IMG/VR virus record: IMGVR_UViG_3300044641_002452
Coordinates: 1-54,584 of that record
Direction: 5' to 3' (one strand)
From: a virus
Length of the DNA stretch: 54,584 bases
A model generated the notes under the pieces. It did no database searches and was not told the DNA's origin. It was given only the letters and a program-made list of their open reading frames with translations. The translations under genes were made by a program, and so were the position numbers. This document shows, piece after piece, positions 37,255-44,151 of this stretch (positions within the stretch are counted from its first letter, which is position 1; each line of letters begins with the position of its first letter).

Positions 37255-38178
37255 ATGATATCAATCGTAAAAACACAAACAAGACCTAGCGCAGACATTC
37301 CATTCTTTTATCAGACTAAACTTGTCAGACCCGAATACGGATCATATTTAAAAGCAAATTATATAGATACCGGTAAACTATTAAGATTTGAGAGAACAAT
37401 GTCAGAGGATCAGTTGACTATAACTGCTACGTCAGAATGGGAATCACAAGAAGCCTTTGCTGAATTCTTCACCGACTCGTTTTGTATAGAAAACTTTTTA
37501 AAAATTAGTGCAGAATATGACCAATTGAATGGCATAACATCATCATCAACATCTGATGCTGGATTTATTAGACCAACTTGGAAAACAATCAATGCTGATG
37601 ATTATTTTAAAGATGTTAAAATTCCAGAGGATTGGTCCAGTCTTGAAGATTTTGTAGATTGGTATTGTGAACAAAGAATGCCTATGATGATTCCGTGGAA
37701 TGCAAATGTAATACGCAGTGATGATGCTGTAGCTATTTGTTTATTCAGAAAGGGTAATTATCAAGTTGAATTTTACATTGAGTATCCAAACATGTATATT
37801 TGGAAACACTCACATCCTAGAATGGAAGTAATTACTATGACAATGGGAGGTGGGGGAAATTGGAAACCAAATGAAGGATCAACCACCAATACAGGTAGCA
37901 CTTGGGGAGGACTTAGTACTAAGTTAGTTAATGGTGCATACCATGGCGGTGATGCAGATGCAAGCACTGGTAATGGTTTTGTCATTTTAGCATTCCAACG
38001 TTGGGAAAATCCAGAAGAAATGACCAGTGCCGCAGTGCAATGGAAAGGTCAAATTCAAGGAAAATATCAAGAAGATTTAATTAAAAGTTACTATCCTGAA
38101 GCCTTTATAAAAGAAGGTTACGCTGATATTACAAAAGATGTAACAGGAAACCTTGCAACTATGATAAATATAATATAA
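37255..38178 (+). CDS. Unknown phage protein with ABM-like N-terminal half
   Basis: 307 residues, with a TAAGGAATA ribosome site. Residues 1-105 resemble the whole of the small protein at 38198: 'KTQTRPSADIPFF', a charged beta section and 'ITATSEWESQEAFAEFF', a layout like dimeric alpha/beta ABM-type folds. Residues 125-307 include 'VRSDDAVAICLFRKGNYQVEFYIEYP', then a Gly/Asn-rich loop. No enzyme motif recognised. It may be a virion-associated or metabolic accessory protein; the link to 38198 is the only solid clue. Confidence 0.5.
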   Translation: MISIVKTQTRPSADIPFFYQTKLVRPEYGSYLKANYIDTGKLLRFERTMSEDQLTITATSEWESQEAFAEFFTDSFCIENFLKISAEYDQLNGITSSSTSDAGFIRPTWKTINADDYFKDVKIPEDWSSLEDFVDWYCEQRMPMMIPWNANVIRSDDAVAICLFRKGNYQVEFYIEYPNMYIWKHSHPRMEVITMTMGGGGNWKPNEGSTTNTGSTWGGLSTKLVNGAYHGGDADASTGNGFVILAFQRWENPEEMTSAAVQWKGQIQGKYQEDLIKSYYPEAFIKEGYADITKDVTGNLATMINII

Positions 38179-38197
38179 TCAATTTAAGGAATTACTT

Positions 38198-38515
38198 ATG
38201 TATCTTATTAAACAAAAAGTCATTAGACCCAATGAATCAGTAGAATTTATATCTATGGGACATGAAAGTATTTCGAGTGAAGTCAGAGATTATTGGATAG
38301 CCAATTACAGAGATACACATAAATGTATACTTGTAACTTCTGAATTATCTGAAAATAATCTAGAAAGAGTTATTACTATGCTTTGGGATAATAAAGCATC
38401 TTGGCTAGAATATCTAGATGACCCGATCATCACTGCAGGATTGTTCGTTCACATGCGTAGACAAAAAGAAGAACACGGATTTATTAAAGAATTAATTTCA
38501 GAAGAAGAAGTTTAA
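38198..38515 (+). CDS. Small protein related to the N-terminal half of its neighbour
   Basis: 105 residues, with TAAGGAATT as ribosome site. It begins 'LIKQKVIRPNESVEF' and continues 'HKCILVTSELSENNLERVITMLWDN', similar in layout to residues 1-105 of the protein at 37255. It could be an ABM-like dimeric protein. Function unknown. It stands between 37255 and a P-loop-like gene, 6 nt ahead of that gene. Confidence 0.5.
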   Translation: MYLIKQKVIRPNESVEFISMGHESISSEVRDYWIANYRDTHKCILVTSELSENNLERVITMLWDNKASWLEYLDDPIITAGLFVHMRRQKEEHGFIKELISEEEV

Positions 38516-38521
38516 TATGTG

Positions 38522-39526
38522 ATGAGCGATGTATATAACTTAAGACATTATTTTATCGTTTTTCACCCGGGCGCCGGTGGTAATTTTCTAGCAGGATTGA
38601 CAGATAAACTAATGTCAAACAACTTGTCTAAGTTAGACATTTCTTCAACTGGAAGTTTTCACGTAATATCAAATACTACATCTAATAAAGTAAATTTACC
38701 ACGTACTACTTTTGTACGACCGTTATCATTAGCACACAATAGGTTAGCTAAAATTTCTGACGTTCAACAACAATTCACCCAACTTGATATAAAAAAACCA
38801 ATAATAAGCTGTACACACGATTTTACAAACATCCCAATTTACCGCCACCTGTTTCCAAACGCAAAAATACTAGTAGTTACCCAAGAGTCCTTGGCTGAAA
38901 AATTAACAATTACAATATTACAACAATTAAAAAACATATTAGATCCTAATGTGATATCAACCATTTCCAAAAACAGACGTAATGTTGCATTAGATAGATG
39001 GAAAGAATATGCTGAATATAAAATTACTAAACTATTTGATGATAAAGAGTTAGCAAAAACGATTGTAGATGATAGATTCAATCCTGATTACCAAGATATA
39101 GTAACTTATATTACCCTGGTTCGCATGTTTGAATACTACAAGTTATTAGGGGATACACCTGACGTAGTTAATTATGTGTTGTTGCCAACGGTCGGTCATC
39201 ATGTATTATTACCCAATGTGGGTCATGAAATTGGTCAACAAGAACCTTTTAAGGTAATCGCACCTTATTCTGATTTTATAGATGAAGAATGTATAATATT
39301 ACCATATGATGTTATTAGACTAAATGACGGAGACCAGTTAACTCATATATTTACAAAACTTTTTGGGCAATTGGAAGTTGACAAACAAGAATTTATCAAA
39401 TATACTTTAAGTAACTATCATGCAAAACAAAATCAACTGGTATTGAATAATCCGATACAGTATATTAATGATTTAAAAAACAAAATGACATTCAAATATG
39501 AAATATTTAATAACACTGGGATGTAG
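38522..39526 (+). CDS. Possible sulfotransferase-like P-loop protein, larger paralogue
   Basis: 334 residues from ATG 38522 (GTG at 38519 is possible). The N-terminal 'YFIVFHPGAGGNFLAGLTDKL' matches the loop in the protein at 32147. A second loop-rich segment ('RHLFPNAKILVVTQESLAEKLTITILQQLKN') and 'DDRFNPDYQDIVTYITLVRMFEYYKLLG' follow, and the C-terminal 'LTHIFTKLFGQLEVDKQEFIKYTLSNYHAKQNQL' resembles the helical end of sulfotransferase-like phage proteins. Ends in TAG. It overlaps the next gene by 29 nt. Confidence 0.5.
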   Translation: MSDVYNLRHYFIVFHPGAGGNFLAGLTDKLMSNNLSKLDISSTGSFHVISNTTSNKVNLPRTTFVRPLSLAHNRLAKISDVQQQFTQLDIKKPIISCTHDFTNIPIYRHLFPNAKILVVTQESLAEKLTITILQQLKNILDPNVISTISKNRRNVALDRWKEYAEYKITKLFDDKELAKTIVDDRFNPDYQDIVTYITLVRMFEYYKLLGDTPDVVNYVLLPTVGHHVLLPNVGHEIGQQEPFKVIAPYSDFIDEECIILPYDVIRLNDGDQLTHIFTKLFGQLEVDKQEFIKYTLSNYHAKQNQLVLNNPIQYINDLKNKMTFKYEIFNNTGM

Positions 39527-40322
39527 TTGGACATGGGGAGCTGGTGTTGGTTATACATCTGGTATGTCTGATGTAGATTTTAAAAAAATCGTATTTGATA
39601 AAAATGTAGCCGACACCCTAAGTTTCAGAAACATACTAGCTGAACAATATGGGTATAAAAATATAAACATGTCAATATGGCGATCTAGTAATAGACGACA
39701 ATTTAGACTAGCCAGGAATTTTTTTTCAGGAACTTCTTTTAACTCTATCAAACAATCTGGTAGTGAAGTTATCGTACTGTGGGGGATAACCTCTACTGGA
39801 AGAAATGAATGGTTTTCCTCAATGAATAATGACTATACGAACTTCTTATTGTCAAGTGACAAACACCCTTGTCCTGTAGAAAAAAACATGTCTGAATTCA
39901 TGCTCAAAAATATATATGACCATAATCATGAAATCTTTGAACTGGCACAGGAAATGAATCATTGGAATTCATTCTTTAATGCGTTGGGCATAAAAAATTA
40001 TTGGTTCGATTCATTTAACCATCATGATTACACTTTAGATAGTCCGGGTCTTAAACAAGGATCAGAATCTAATTATAAGAACAATACTCAAATCAATAAT
40101 TTTGTTATAGATCATCCAACATCAAGAGACCTTATGAGTCAACTTGCAATAGATTCTGAATTCAATAATAATATTGACGGCTACCATACTAGTCAATGGG
40201 TAAAAGACACAAATAGAATAGATCATCTTATTGCAAATGACCTAATTAACCCATATTCCTTCCATCCAACTCTACTTGGTCATACAAAAATTGCCAAACT
40301 GTTTGATCATTTATTTAAATAA
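39498..40322 (+). CDS. SGNH-hydrolase-like protein
   Basis: 274 residues. Opens 'LITLGCSWTWGAGVGY', with the Gly-x-Ser-x-x-x-Gly nucleophile block of SGNH/GDSL esterases. The later 'FHPTLLGHTKIAKLFDHL' supplies the Asx/His of block V. Blocks II and III cannot be assigned with certainty. Start lies inside the end of the preceding gene. Two related proteins sit at 47255 and 53419. These phage proteins may deacylate surface sugars or lipids. Confidence 0.62.
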   Translation: MKYLITLGCSWTWGAGVGYTSGMSDVDFKKIVFDKNVADTLSFRNILAEQYGYKNINMSIWRSSNRRQFRLARNFFSGTSFNSIKQSGSEVIVLWGITSTGRNEWFSSMNNDYTNFLLSSDKHPCPVEKNMSEFMLKNIYDHNHEIFELAQEMNHWNSFFNALGIKNYWFDSFNHHDYTLDSPGLKQGSESNYKNNTQINNFVIDHPTSRDLMSQLAIDSEFNNNIDGYHTSQWVKDTNRIDHLIANDLINPYSFHPTLLGHTKIAKLFDHLFK

Positions 40323-40383
40323 TAACTAGGGTATACGGGCTAATCATAAACAAAATTTTTGGGCAACATGCTTTAAAAAAATG
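40323..40383 (+). other. Short intergenic stretch
   Basis: Nothing recognised between the SGNH-like gene and the promoter at 40384 beyond AT-rich sequence. Confidence 0.4.
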
Positions 40384-40412
40384 TTGACATCAATTCCTAG
40401 CTATGCTATACT
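40384..40412 (+). promoter_or_regulatory. Host-type sigma70 promoter (TTGACA-17-TATACT)
   Basis: TTGACA at 40384-40389, 17-nt spacer, TATACT at 40407-40412. It is in the gap after the SGNH-like gene and drives a short unit ending at the terminator at 40657. Near-consensus and identical in spacing to five other promoters in the tRNA region. Confidence 0.82.
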
Positions 40413-40488
40413 TCAGCATGAATTGAGAAAAGGTGCAAAAAACATATGTAATTTGCACTAATTTTAAACCAGGACTAAATAAAAGACT

Positions 40489-40626
40489 ATGATGAATAAA
40501 ACTTGTAACATGTTGAAGCATAACGGGCAATGGCAGACAACAGCCAGTGTATCCTTTGTACCAGCATATCCAACAAGTATTCGTGGCTACAATGATTCAA
40601 ATGAACATGGCCCGGGGACTAGGTAA
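40489..40626 (+). CDS. Small ORF (45 residues) in its own transcription unit, or part of an sRNA
   Basis: Reads MMNKTCNMLKHNGQWQTTASV... to a TAA at 40626. It lies between a strong promoter (40384) and a terminator (40657), giving a transcript of about 270 nt from the expected start near 40419. There is only a weak ribosome site (AGGA at 14-15 nt). The transcript's first 70 nt are non-coding and start with a leader shared with the ncRNA unit at 43690. It may therefore be an sRNA with or without the peptide. Confidence 0.4.
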   Translation: MMNKTCNMLKHNGQWQTTASVSFVPAYPTSIRGYNDSNEHGPGTR

Positions 40627-40656
40627 CAAGTTAACATCATAACTAAATTTATCTAA

Positions 40657-40689
40657 CCCCTGGGAAACTAAAAAGTCTCAGGGGTTTTT
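40657..40689 (+). terminator. Rho-independent terminator
   Basis: A 9-bp stem (CCCCTGGGA / TCTCAGGGG, one G-U pair) with a 10-nt loop and a following TTTTT. It closes the short unit that begins at 40384. Confidence 0.85.
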
Positions 40690-40706
40690 ACTTATACAGA
40701 ATGGAT

Positions 40707-40735
40707 TTGACAATAAATGGATGAACAGATAGAAT
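40707..40735 (+). promoter_or_regulatory. Host-type promoter (TTGACA-17-TAGAAT)
   Basis: TTGACA at 40707-40712, 17-nt spacer and TAGAAT at 40730-40735. Its first bases (TTGACAATAAATGGA) match the promoters at 43479, 43608 and 43690. It could start the transcript that carries the structured RNA and the first tRNAs. Confidence 0.55.
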
Positions 40736-40884
40736 ACACAACTTCTAAAGACAAGACAGATTGGTTTAGCAATCATGTTTTGACTAAGGAGCAAGTAGCA
40801 CGGTTGATAGAAAATAAACTTGAACGTGCTAAAGTCTATCAAGAGGCTACTAAGAAAGTTAACCAACTAACTTATACTGATTGA
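40717..40884 (+). CDS. Small ORF, 55 residues
   Basis: Reads MDEQIEYTTSKDKTDWF... to a TGA at 40884; a charged, helical peptide. It has no good ribosome site, and its start overlaps a -35/-10 pair, so expression from that promoter would miss the start codon. It could be a real small gene read from an upstream promoter, or a chance ORF. Confidence 0.35.
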   Translation: MDEQIEYTTSKDKTDWFSNHVLTKEQVARLIENKLERAKVYQEATKKVNQLTYTD

Positions 40885-41103
40885 TGACAGCGTGAATAGG
40901 CAACGAGAGCCGTAATACAGCGCAAAATGTATAGAATGGGCGGACAGTACACATGAAATTTGTGGCGGTAACACAAAAAGTAAGACTACTGGATAGGGTA
41001 TCGACCCTATCATGTCGTGTAGAAATACACGGCATTCTAAAACATACTATGGGTAAACAGTACCCTGACCCCTGAAAGGTTAAGCCATAGTATGTTTTAG
41101 AAT
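40885..41103 (+). ncRNA. Structured non-coding RNA region before the first tRNA
   Basis: No gene of more than a few codons. Three clear stems: ATAGGGT/ACCCTAT with an ATCG loop (40993-41010), CGTGT/ACACG (41016-41031), and a 20-bp perfect inverted repeat, 41033-41052 with 41085-41104, whose last base is the first base of tRNA-Arg. Inside the big loop is GGGTAAACAGTACCC, a 5-bp stem. GCGGACAGTAC near 40937 resembles the TGGACAG motif of the elements at 44373 and 48919. Probably processed with the tRNA transcript; function unknown. Confidence 0.6.
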
Positions 41104-41104
41104 G
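41033..41104 (+). repeat. 20-bp perfect inverted repeat abutting tRNA-Arg(ACG)
   Basis: Arms 41033-41052 and 41085-41104 are perfectly complementary, with a 32-nt loop that contains GGGTAAAC...ACCC. The right arm ends on G1 of the tRNA. Confidence 0.9.
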
Positions 41105-41180
41105 CGACCTTAGCTCAGATGGATAGAGCACCAGGCTACGAACTTGGGGGTCAGGAGTTCAACTCTCTTAGGTCGTACCA
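41104..41180 (+). tRNA. tRNA-Arg(ACG)
   Basis: Anticodon ACG at 41138-41140 in a CTACGAA loop, acceptor 7 bp with a G-U at position 1, discriminator A, CCA encoded. Reads CGU, and CGC/CGA if A34 is deaminated by the host. Confidence 0.95.
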
Positions 41181-41187
41181 ATAGTAT

Positions 41188-41264
41188 GGTGCTTGTCGTC
41201 AAGCGGTTAAGACCTCGGATTGTGATTCCGATATACGTGGGTTCGAATCCCATCAAGCACCCCA
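41188..41264 (+). tRNA. tRNA-His(GTG)
   Basis: Anticodon GTG at 41222-41224. The extra G at -1 (41188) faces C73, the His identity feature. CCA is encoded. Confidence 0.95.
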
Positions 41265-41265
41265 T

Positions 41266-41340
41266 GGATGTATAGCACAGCGGTAGTGCATCTCCTTCAT
41301 ACGGAGCAGGTCAGTAGTTCAAATCTACTTACATCCACCA
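41266..41340 (+). tRNA. tRNA with CAT anticodon (Met elongator or Ile2)
   Basis: Anticodon CAT at 41298-41300, acceptor GGATGTA/TACATCC, discriminator A, CCA encoded. If C34 becomes lysidine it would read AUA as Ile; sequence alone does not decide. Confidence 0.9.
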
Positions 41341-41344
41341 ATTC

Positions 41345-41419
41345 ACCGCTATAGCTCAGTGGTAGAGCACCGCCTTGATAAGGCGTAGGTCCCTGGTTCA
41401 AGTCCAGGTGGCGGTACCA
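41345..41419 (+). tRNA. tRNA-Ile(GAT)
   Basis: Anticodon GAT at 41377-41379, standard D and T arms, one G-U in the acceptor, CCA encoded. Confidence 0.94.
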
Positions 41420-41437
41420 AATTTTAAGGAGACTCAA

Positions 41438-41527
41438 ATGAGTTGGAATCAATCAGTAGAAAAGCATAAACAAGAAATTGAAGCATGGACACATTTATGT
41501 AATGTGTACAAGGAGTCTCTTTATTAA
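41438..41527 (+). CDS. Very small ORF (29 residues) between tRNAs
   Basis: MSWNQSVEKHKQEIEAW..., with a good AAGGAG ribosome site 8 nt before the ATG. Amphipathic and helical. It ends 9 nt before tRNA-Gln. The strong ribosome site is the only support for expression; function unknown. Confidence 0.5.
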   Translation: MSWNQSVEKHKQEIEAWTHLCNVYKESLY

Positions 41528-41536
41528 AGATAAAAT

Positions 41537-41614
41537 ACCCCCTTCGCCAAGTTGGTCTAAGGCATCGGATTTTGATTCCGACACACCGAGGTTCGAATCC
41601 TTGAGGGGGTGCCA
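41537..41614 (+). tRNA. tRNA-Gln(TTG)
   Basis: Anticodon TTG at 41572-41574, acceptor ACCCCCT/AGGGGGT, discriminator G, CCA encoded. Confidence 0.93.
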
Positions 41615-41621
41615 AACATTA

Positions 41622-41629
41622 TATAAATA
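41622..41629 (+). promoter_or_regulatory. Late promoter (TATAAATA), 8 nt before the next start
   Basis: TATAAATA ends 8 nt before the ATG at 41638. Same close spacing as at 31160, 51247 and others. Confidence 0.55.
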
Positions 41630-41637
41630 GTTATATT

Positions 41638-42306
41638 ATGATTAATCTTAACCCACCCATTGTTGATACTAGAGTTATAGATAATTTTTTATCTAATACA
41701 GAGGTTGAATCTATTTTACTTGAAGCTATTACCGTAGATCCAAACGCTATATCTGAAACATATTCCGAAAATGAATTAGAATGTAAAATTACGTCAATAT
41801 TAGATAATCCGTCGATGAAAAATTCTGATTTGTTATTAAGAGAAAAAATGCATAAAGAATTTGGAGCTGATTTAGTTATAGGTGGGATGCATATATTAGA
41901 ATCATATACTCCATACCGAACACATATAGATGGTATATATGGGGAATATGGAATAGATGATGACCACTATGGTGCATATACAGTTGTTATTCCATTAGAA
42001 ACAGTAGATTCTAATACTGTCATTTTTAATGAATGGTATACCACTAGTAAAAATATTGACGAATACATTCAAAAAGCAGACCCCATTGATTCTATAGATG
42101 ACGAAACATATGAAAAATACCTTTCATATGAGTTGAGAGAAAAAATGAGATACTTATCAATTGAAACCGTTTTCCCATGGAAGACCGGTTCATTGTTGGC
42201 AGCCAGCCGATATAAATGGCACTGTAGCGATAACTATCTTAAAAATGGCATAGAATCGAAAACTGCTGTAATCATGTGGTGTACGTTGCCTTATAAAAGT
42301 AAATAA
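41638..42306 (+). CDS. 2OG-Fe(II) oxygenase-like protein
   Basis: 222 residues. 'ESYTPYRTHIDGIYGEYG' gives a HxD pair near residue 100 and 'LLAASRYKWHCSDNYLKNGIESKTAVIMW' gives the distal His near residue 199 with an Arg/Lys partner. The core between them, 'YGAYTVVIPLETVDSNTVIFNEW', is the jelly-roll typical of the family. It is an isolated gene between tRNAs with its own late promoter, like a mobile accessory module. Substrate unknown. Confidence 0.65.
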   Translation: MINLNPPIVDTRVIDNFLSNTEVESILLEAITVDPNAISETYSENELECKITSILDNPSMKNSDLLLREKMHKEFGADLVIGGMHILESYTPYRTHIDGIYGEYGIDDDHYGAYTVVIPLETVDSNTVIFNEWYTTSKNIDEYIQKADPIDSIDDETYEKYLSYELREKMRYLSIETVFPWKTGSLLAASRYKWHCSDNYLKNGIESKTAVIMWCTLPYKSK

Positions 42307-42479
42307 TAATTTTCAAAGTTTATGGGATAGACGATAGGTTCGAGTCCCTGCCAATCTAGTCACCGTGGGGTTAACTGTGATGACACTATAGTATGATTGA
42401 TGGGTGTATAAACTTGCCTATACGAGACAATCTAGCGAGGCTTACTAACAATAAGATAGTTAGGCTCCCACCTTTATAA
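42307..42479 (+). ncRNA. Structured non-coding stretch with a tRNA-like T-arm fragment
   Basis: No gene. GGTTCGAGTCCC near 42337 looks like the T-loop of a decayed tRNA without the rest. A hairpin built on CTAAC/GTTAG occupies 42436-42475. It may be a tRNA pseudogene remnant followed by a leader of the tRNA-Phe transcript. Confidence 0.4.
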
Positions 42480-42555
42480 GCCAAGATAGCTCATCAGGTA
42501 GAGCACTAGTTTGAAGCACTAGGTGTGGTTGGTTCGAGTCCAACTCTTGGTACCA
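42480..42555 (+). tRNA. tRNA-Phe(GAA)
   Basis: Anticodon GAA at 42513-42515, clean 5-bp anticodon stem CTAGT/ACTAG, G-U at acceptor position 1, CCA encoded. Confidence 0.93.
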
Positions 42556-42557
42556 AT

Positions 42558-42632
42558 GGGTCCTTAGTTCAATGGATAGAATACGATGCTTCGAACTTCG
42601 GGATGTGGGTTCGATTCCTGCAGGACCCGCCA
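42558..42632 (+). tRNA. tRNA-Arg(TCG)
   Basis: Anticodon TCG at 42591-42593 in CTTCGAA, one mismatch in the anticodon stem, acceptor GGGTCCT/AGGACCC, discriminator G, CCA encoded. Reads CGA/CGG. Confidence 0.85.
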
Positions 42633-42680
42633 ATACGGCATTAAATACAATTAGTGACAATAGCAGAAAAGGAGTTTTAC

Positions 42681-43241
42681 ATGGCTGTTCTAGCACTAGA
42701 TATCTCAGGAGTTCCCCGGCAGTGGATCTCAAATGATGACGCAATTACCTATAAAGCAAAAGATGCCATAGCATGGTCAATGGGGGAAATTGTGGCTAAA
42801 TATCGTGGTGGCATACAAAAAGACGGTACATTAAGTTACTTGGAAGCTACTAGTATTATTGCTATCAAAGGACACGGATTCAACCCATACAAACATTCTT
42901 GTGTAGCACTAACTAACAAAACATTATTTGGTCGTGATAGACATGTATGCGCTTACTGCGGTGAACACTTTCCTAACTTTCACTTACTAAGTAGAGATCA
43001 TATTCATCCAAAGAGTAAAGGTGGTGAGAACACCTGGATGAACGTTGTTACAGCTTGTAAAGATTGTAACAGCAAGAAAGGTCACAAGACATTGAAAGAA
43101 GCACGTATGGAATTAATTTATGCACCTTACGTACCTAATCATTACGAGAATATGATATTACAACATAGAACTATTCTTGCAGACCAAATGGAATACTTGC
43201 TTGCCGGTGTTCCCAAACACAGTAGAATATTATTATCATAG
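42681..43241 (+). CDS. HNH endonuclease
   Basis: 186 residues from ATG 42681 with AAGGAG as ribosome site. The HNH core is in the middle: 'HVCAYCGEHFPNFHLLSRDHIHPKSKGGENTWMNVVTACKDCNSKKG', with two CxxC zinc knuckles and RDHI as the catalytic His. The N-terminal 90 residues are of unknown type; the C-terminal 'PNHYENMILQHRTILADQMEYLL' is a helical tail. This kind, with a long N-terminal extension, is also common in bacteria as a free-standing HNH protein. It lies between tRNAs, so it may be a homing element or a host-DNA nuclease. Ends in TAG, just before a promoter. Confidence 0.85.
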   Translation: MAVLALDISGVPRQWISNDDAITYKAKDAIAWSMGEIVAKYRGGIQKDGTLSYLEATSIIAIKGHGFNPYKHSCVALTNKTLFGRDRHVCAYCGEHFPNFHLLSRDHIHPKSKGGENTWMNVVTACKDCNSKKGHKTLKEARMELIYAPYVPNHYENMILQHRTILADQMEYLLAGVPKHSRILLS

Positions 43242-43242
43242 G

Positions 43243-43271
43243 TTGACAAAAAAGTTTTCCTATGATACAAT
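43243..43271 (+). promoter_or_regulatory. Host-type sigma70 promoter (TTGACA-17-TACAAT)
   Basis: TTGACA 43243-43248, 17 nt, TACAAT 43266-43271, starting 2 nt after the HNH stop. Drives tRNA-Thr and tRNA-Asn. Confidence 0.85.
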
Positions 43272-43301
43272 ACTGTTAAATAAACAAGTCGTAAGACAAA
43301 A

Positions 43302-43376
43302 GCCCTTGTAGCTCACTGGTAGAGCACCCGCCTTGTAAGCGGTAGGTAGTTAGTTCGATTCTAACCTGGGGCACCA
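43302..43376 (+). tRNA. tRNA-Thr(TGT)
   Basis: Anticodon TGT at 43334-43336; one acceptor mismatch near position 6; CCA encoded. Confidence 0.9.
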
Positions 43377-43381
43377 AATAT

Positions 43382-43457
43382 TCCTCGATAGCTCAGTTGG
43401 TAGAGCACCGGACTGTTAATCCGTAGGTCCCTGGTTCGAGCCCAGGTCGGGGAGCCA
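43382..43457 (+). tRNA. tRNA-Asn(GTT)
   Basis: Anticodon GTT at 43415-43417, good stems, discriminator G, CCA encoded. Confidence 0.95.
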
Positions 43458-43478
43458 ATCAAATAGTTATTGTCACAC

Positions 43479-43507
43479 TTGACAATAAATCAATTCTCTG
43501 CTATAAT
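43479..43507 (+). promoter_or_regulatory. Host-type sigma70 promoter (TTGACA-17-TATAAT)
   Basis: Perfect consensus boxes with a 17-nt spacer (TTGACA 43479-43484, TATAAT 43502-43507). Starts tRNA-Arg(TCT). Confidence 0.9.
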
Positions 43508-43528
43508 AGAGGCAAGTTAGACATTTAT

Positions 43529-43603
43529 CTGGGGTTAGTATAATGGATAATACAGCTGCCTTCTAAGCAGTCAATACAGGTTCGATTCCTGTACCCCGGA
43601 CCA
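43529..43603 (+). tRNA. tRNA-Arg(TCT)
   Basis: Anticodon TCT at 43562-43564, acceptor CTGGGGT/ACCCCGG with one G-U, discriminator A, CCA encoded. Reads AGA/AGG, frequent in AT-rich phage genes. Confidence 0.93.
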
Positions 43604-43607
43604 AAAT

Positions 43608-43636
43608 TTGACAATAAATCAGTTTAGTGCTATACT
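43608..43636 (+). promoter_or_regulatory. Host-type sigma70 promoter (TTGACA-17-TATACT)
   Basis: TTGACA 43608-43613 and TATACT 43631-43636, 17-nt spacer, 5 nt after tRNA-Arg. The spacer resembles that at 43479, so these two promoters are probably duplicates. Confidence 0.85.
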
Positions 43637-43689
43637 CTAGTTATAGATTGATTGAACAAGTTCTTGGAAACAGAGACACAAAAAAGAAT

Positions 43690-43718
43690 TTGACAACAAA
43701 TGGAAGTTATGATACAAT
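43690..43718 (+). promoter_or_regulatory. Host-type sigma70 promoter (TTGACA-17-TACAAT) before the ncRNA and tRNA-Glu
   Basis: TTGACA 43690-43695, 17 nt, TACAAT 43713-43718. Followed by a GCATGAGTTGAGAAA leader almost the same as that after the 40384 promoter. Confidence 0.87.
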
Positions 43719-43724
43719 CATAGC

Positions 43725-44146
43725 ATGAGTTGAGAAAGTCATCAGACATTTCAACAAAGTTCTTTAAAATTTAGAATTCATATATCCCTGTTAAGTTCAG
43801 GGCTCTATATGTAAACATATTAAGGGTTACCTGATCCGTTAGGTACTCTATGGAAGCATAACCAGTTGACGGACTGGCTTCGCATAGAGTACAAGAAGCG
43901 TATGATAACGAAAGTTACGAACGTGACGGGCAGTTAGGCAGTAATGACGAATGACATTGAATCAGTAGACGGTACTGACTATTTGTTTAGTAGTTCCCAT
44001 AGTGTGTTTTCATATAGTGTGTTATTAGTTTTGCTGATGTAAGCCCTTGGGTAAACGTCAACCCTACGTAACTATGACGATAAACGGTAGTGTGGCCACC
44101 AATTCCGTTGAGACATAGCAAATAGTGCGTCAGCAAAACTAATAAC
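43725..44146 (+). ncRNA. Structured non-coding RNA between a strong promoter and tRNA-Glu
   Basis: About 420 nt with no ORF of note. Structures seen: a stem of GTACTCTATG/CATAGAGTAC with GAAGC/GCTTC above it, enclosing CCAGT/ACTGG (43850-43892); a GAAA tetraloop stem TAACGAAAGTTA near 43905; and an 18-bp (plus one G-U) inverted repeat at 44021-44039 and 44128-44146, 5 nt from tRNA-Glu, with GGGTAAAC...ACCCT inside. A GTTCTTTAA sequence at 43759-43767 resembles rRNA boxA. Not identified as a known RNA family; perhaps analogous to the stable RNAs C and D of the T4 tRNA cluster. Confidence 0.6.
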
Positions 44147-44151
44147 ATAAT

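Noticed and set aside
41033-41104. Hammerhead ribozyme
   Set aside because: GAAA occurs, but the CUGANGA core is missing and the stem layout does not fit.
41424-42744. Minus-strand ORFs over tRNA genes (such as APPQGFEPRCVG)
   Set aside because: These are the well-known false ORFs produced by reading tRNA sequences backwards.
43725-44146. tmRNA
   Set aside because: No tag peptide reading frame and no Ala acceptor pairing were found.
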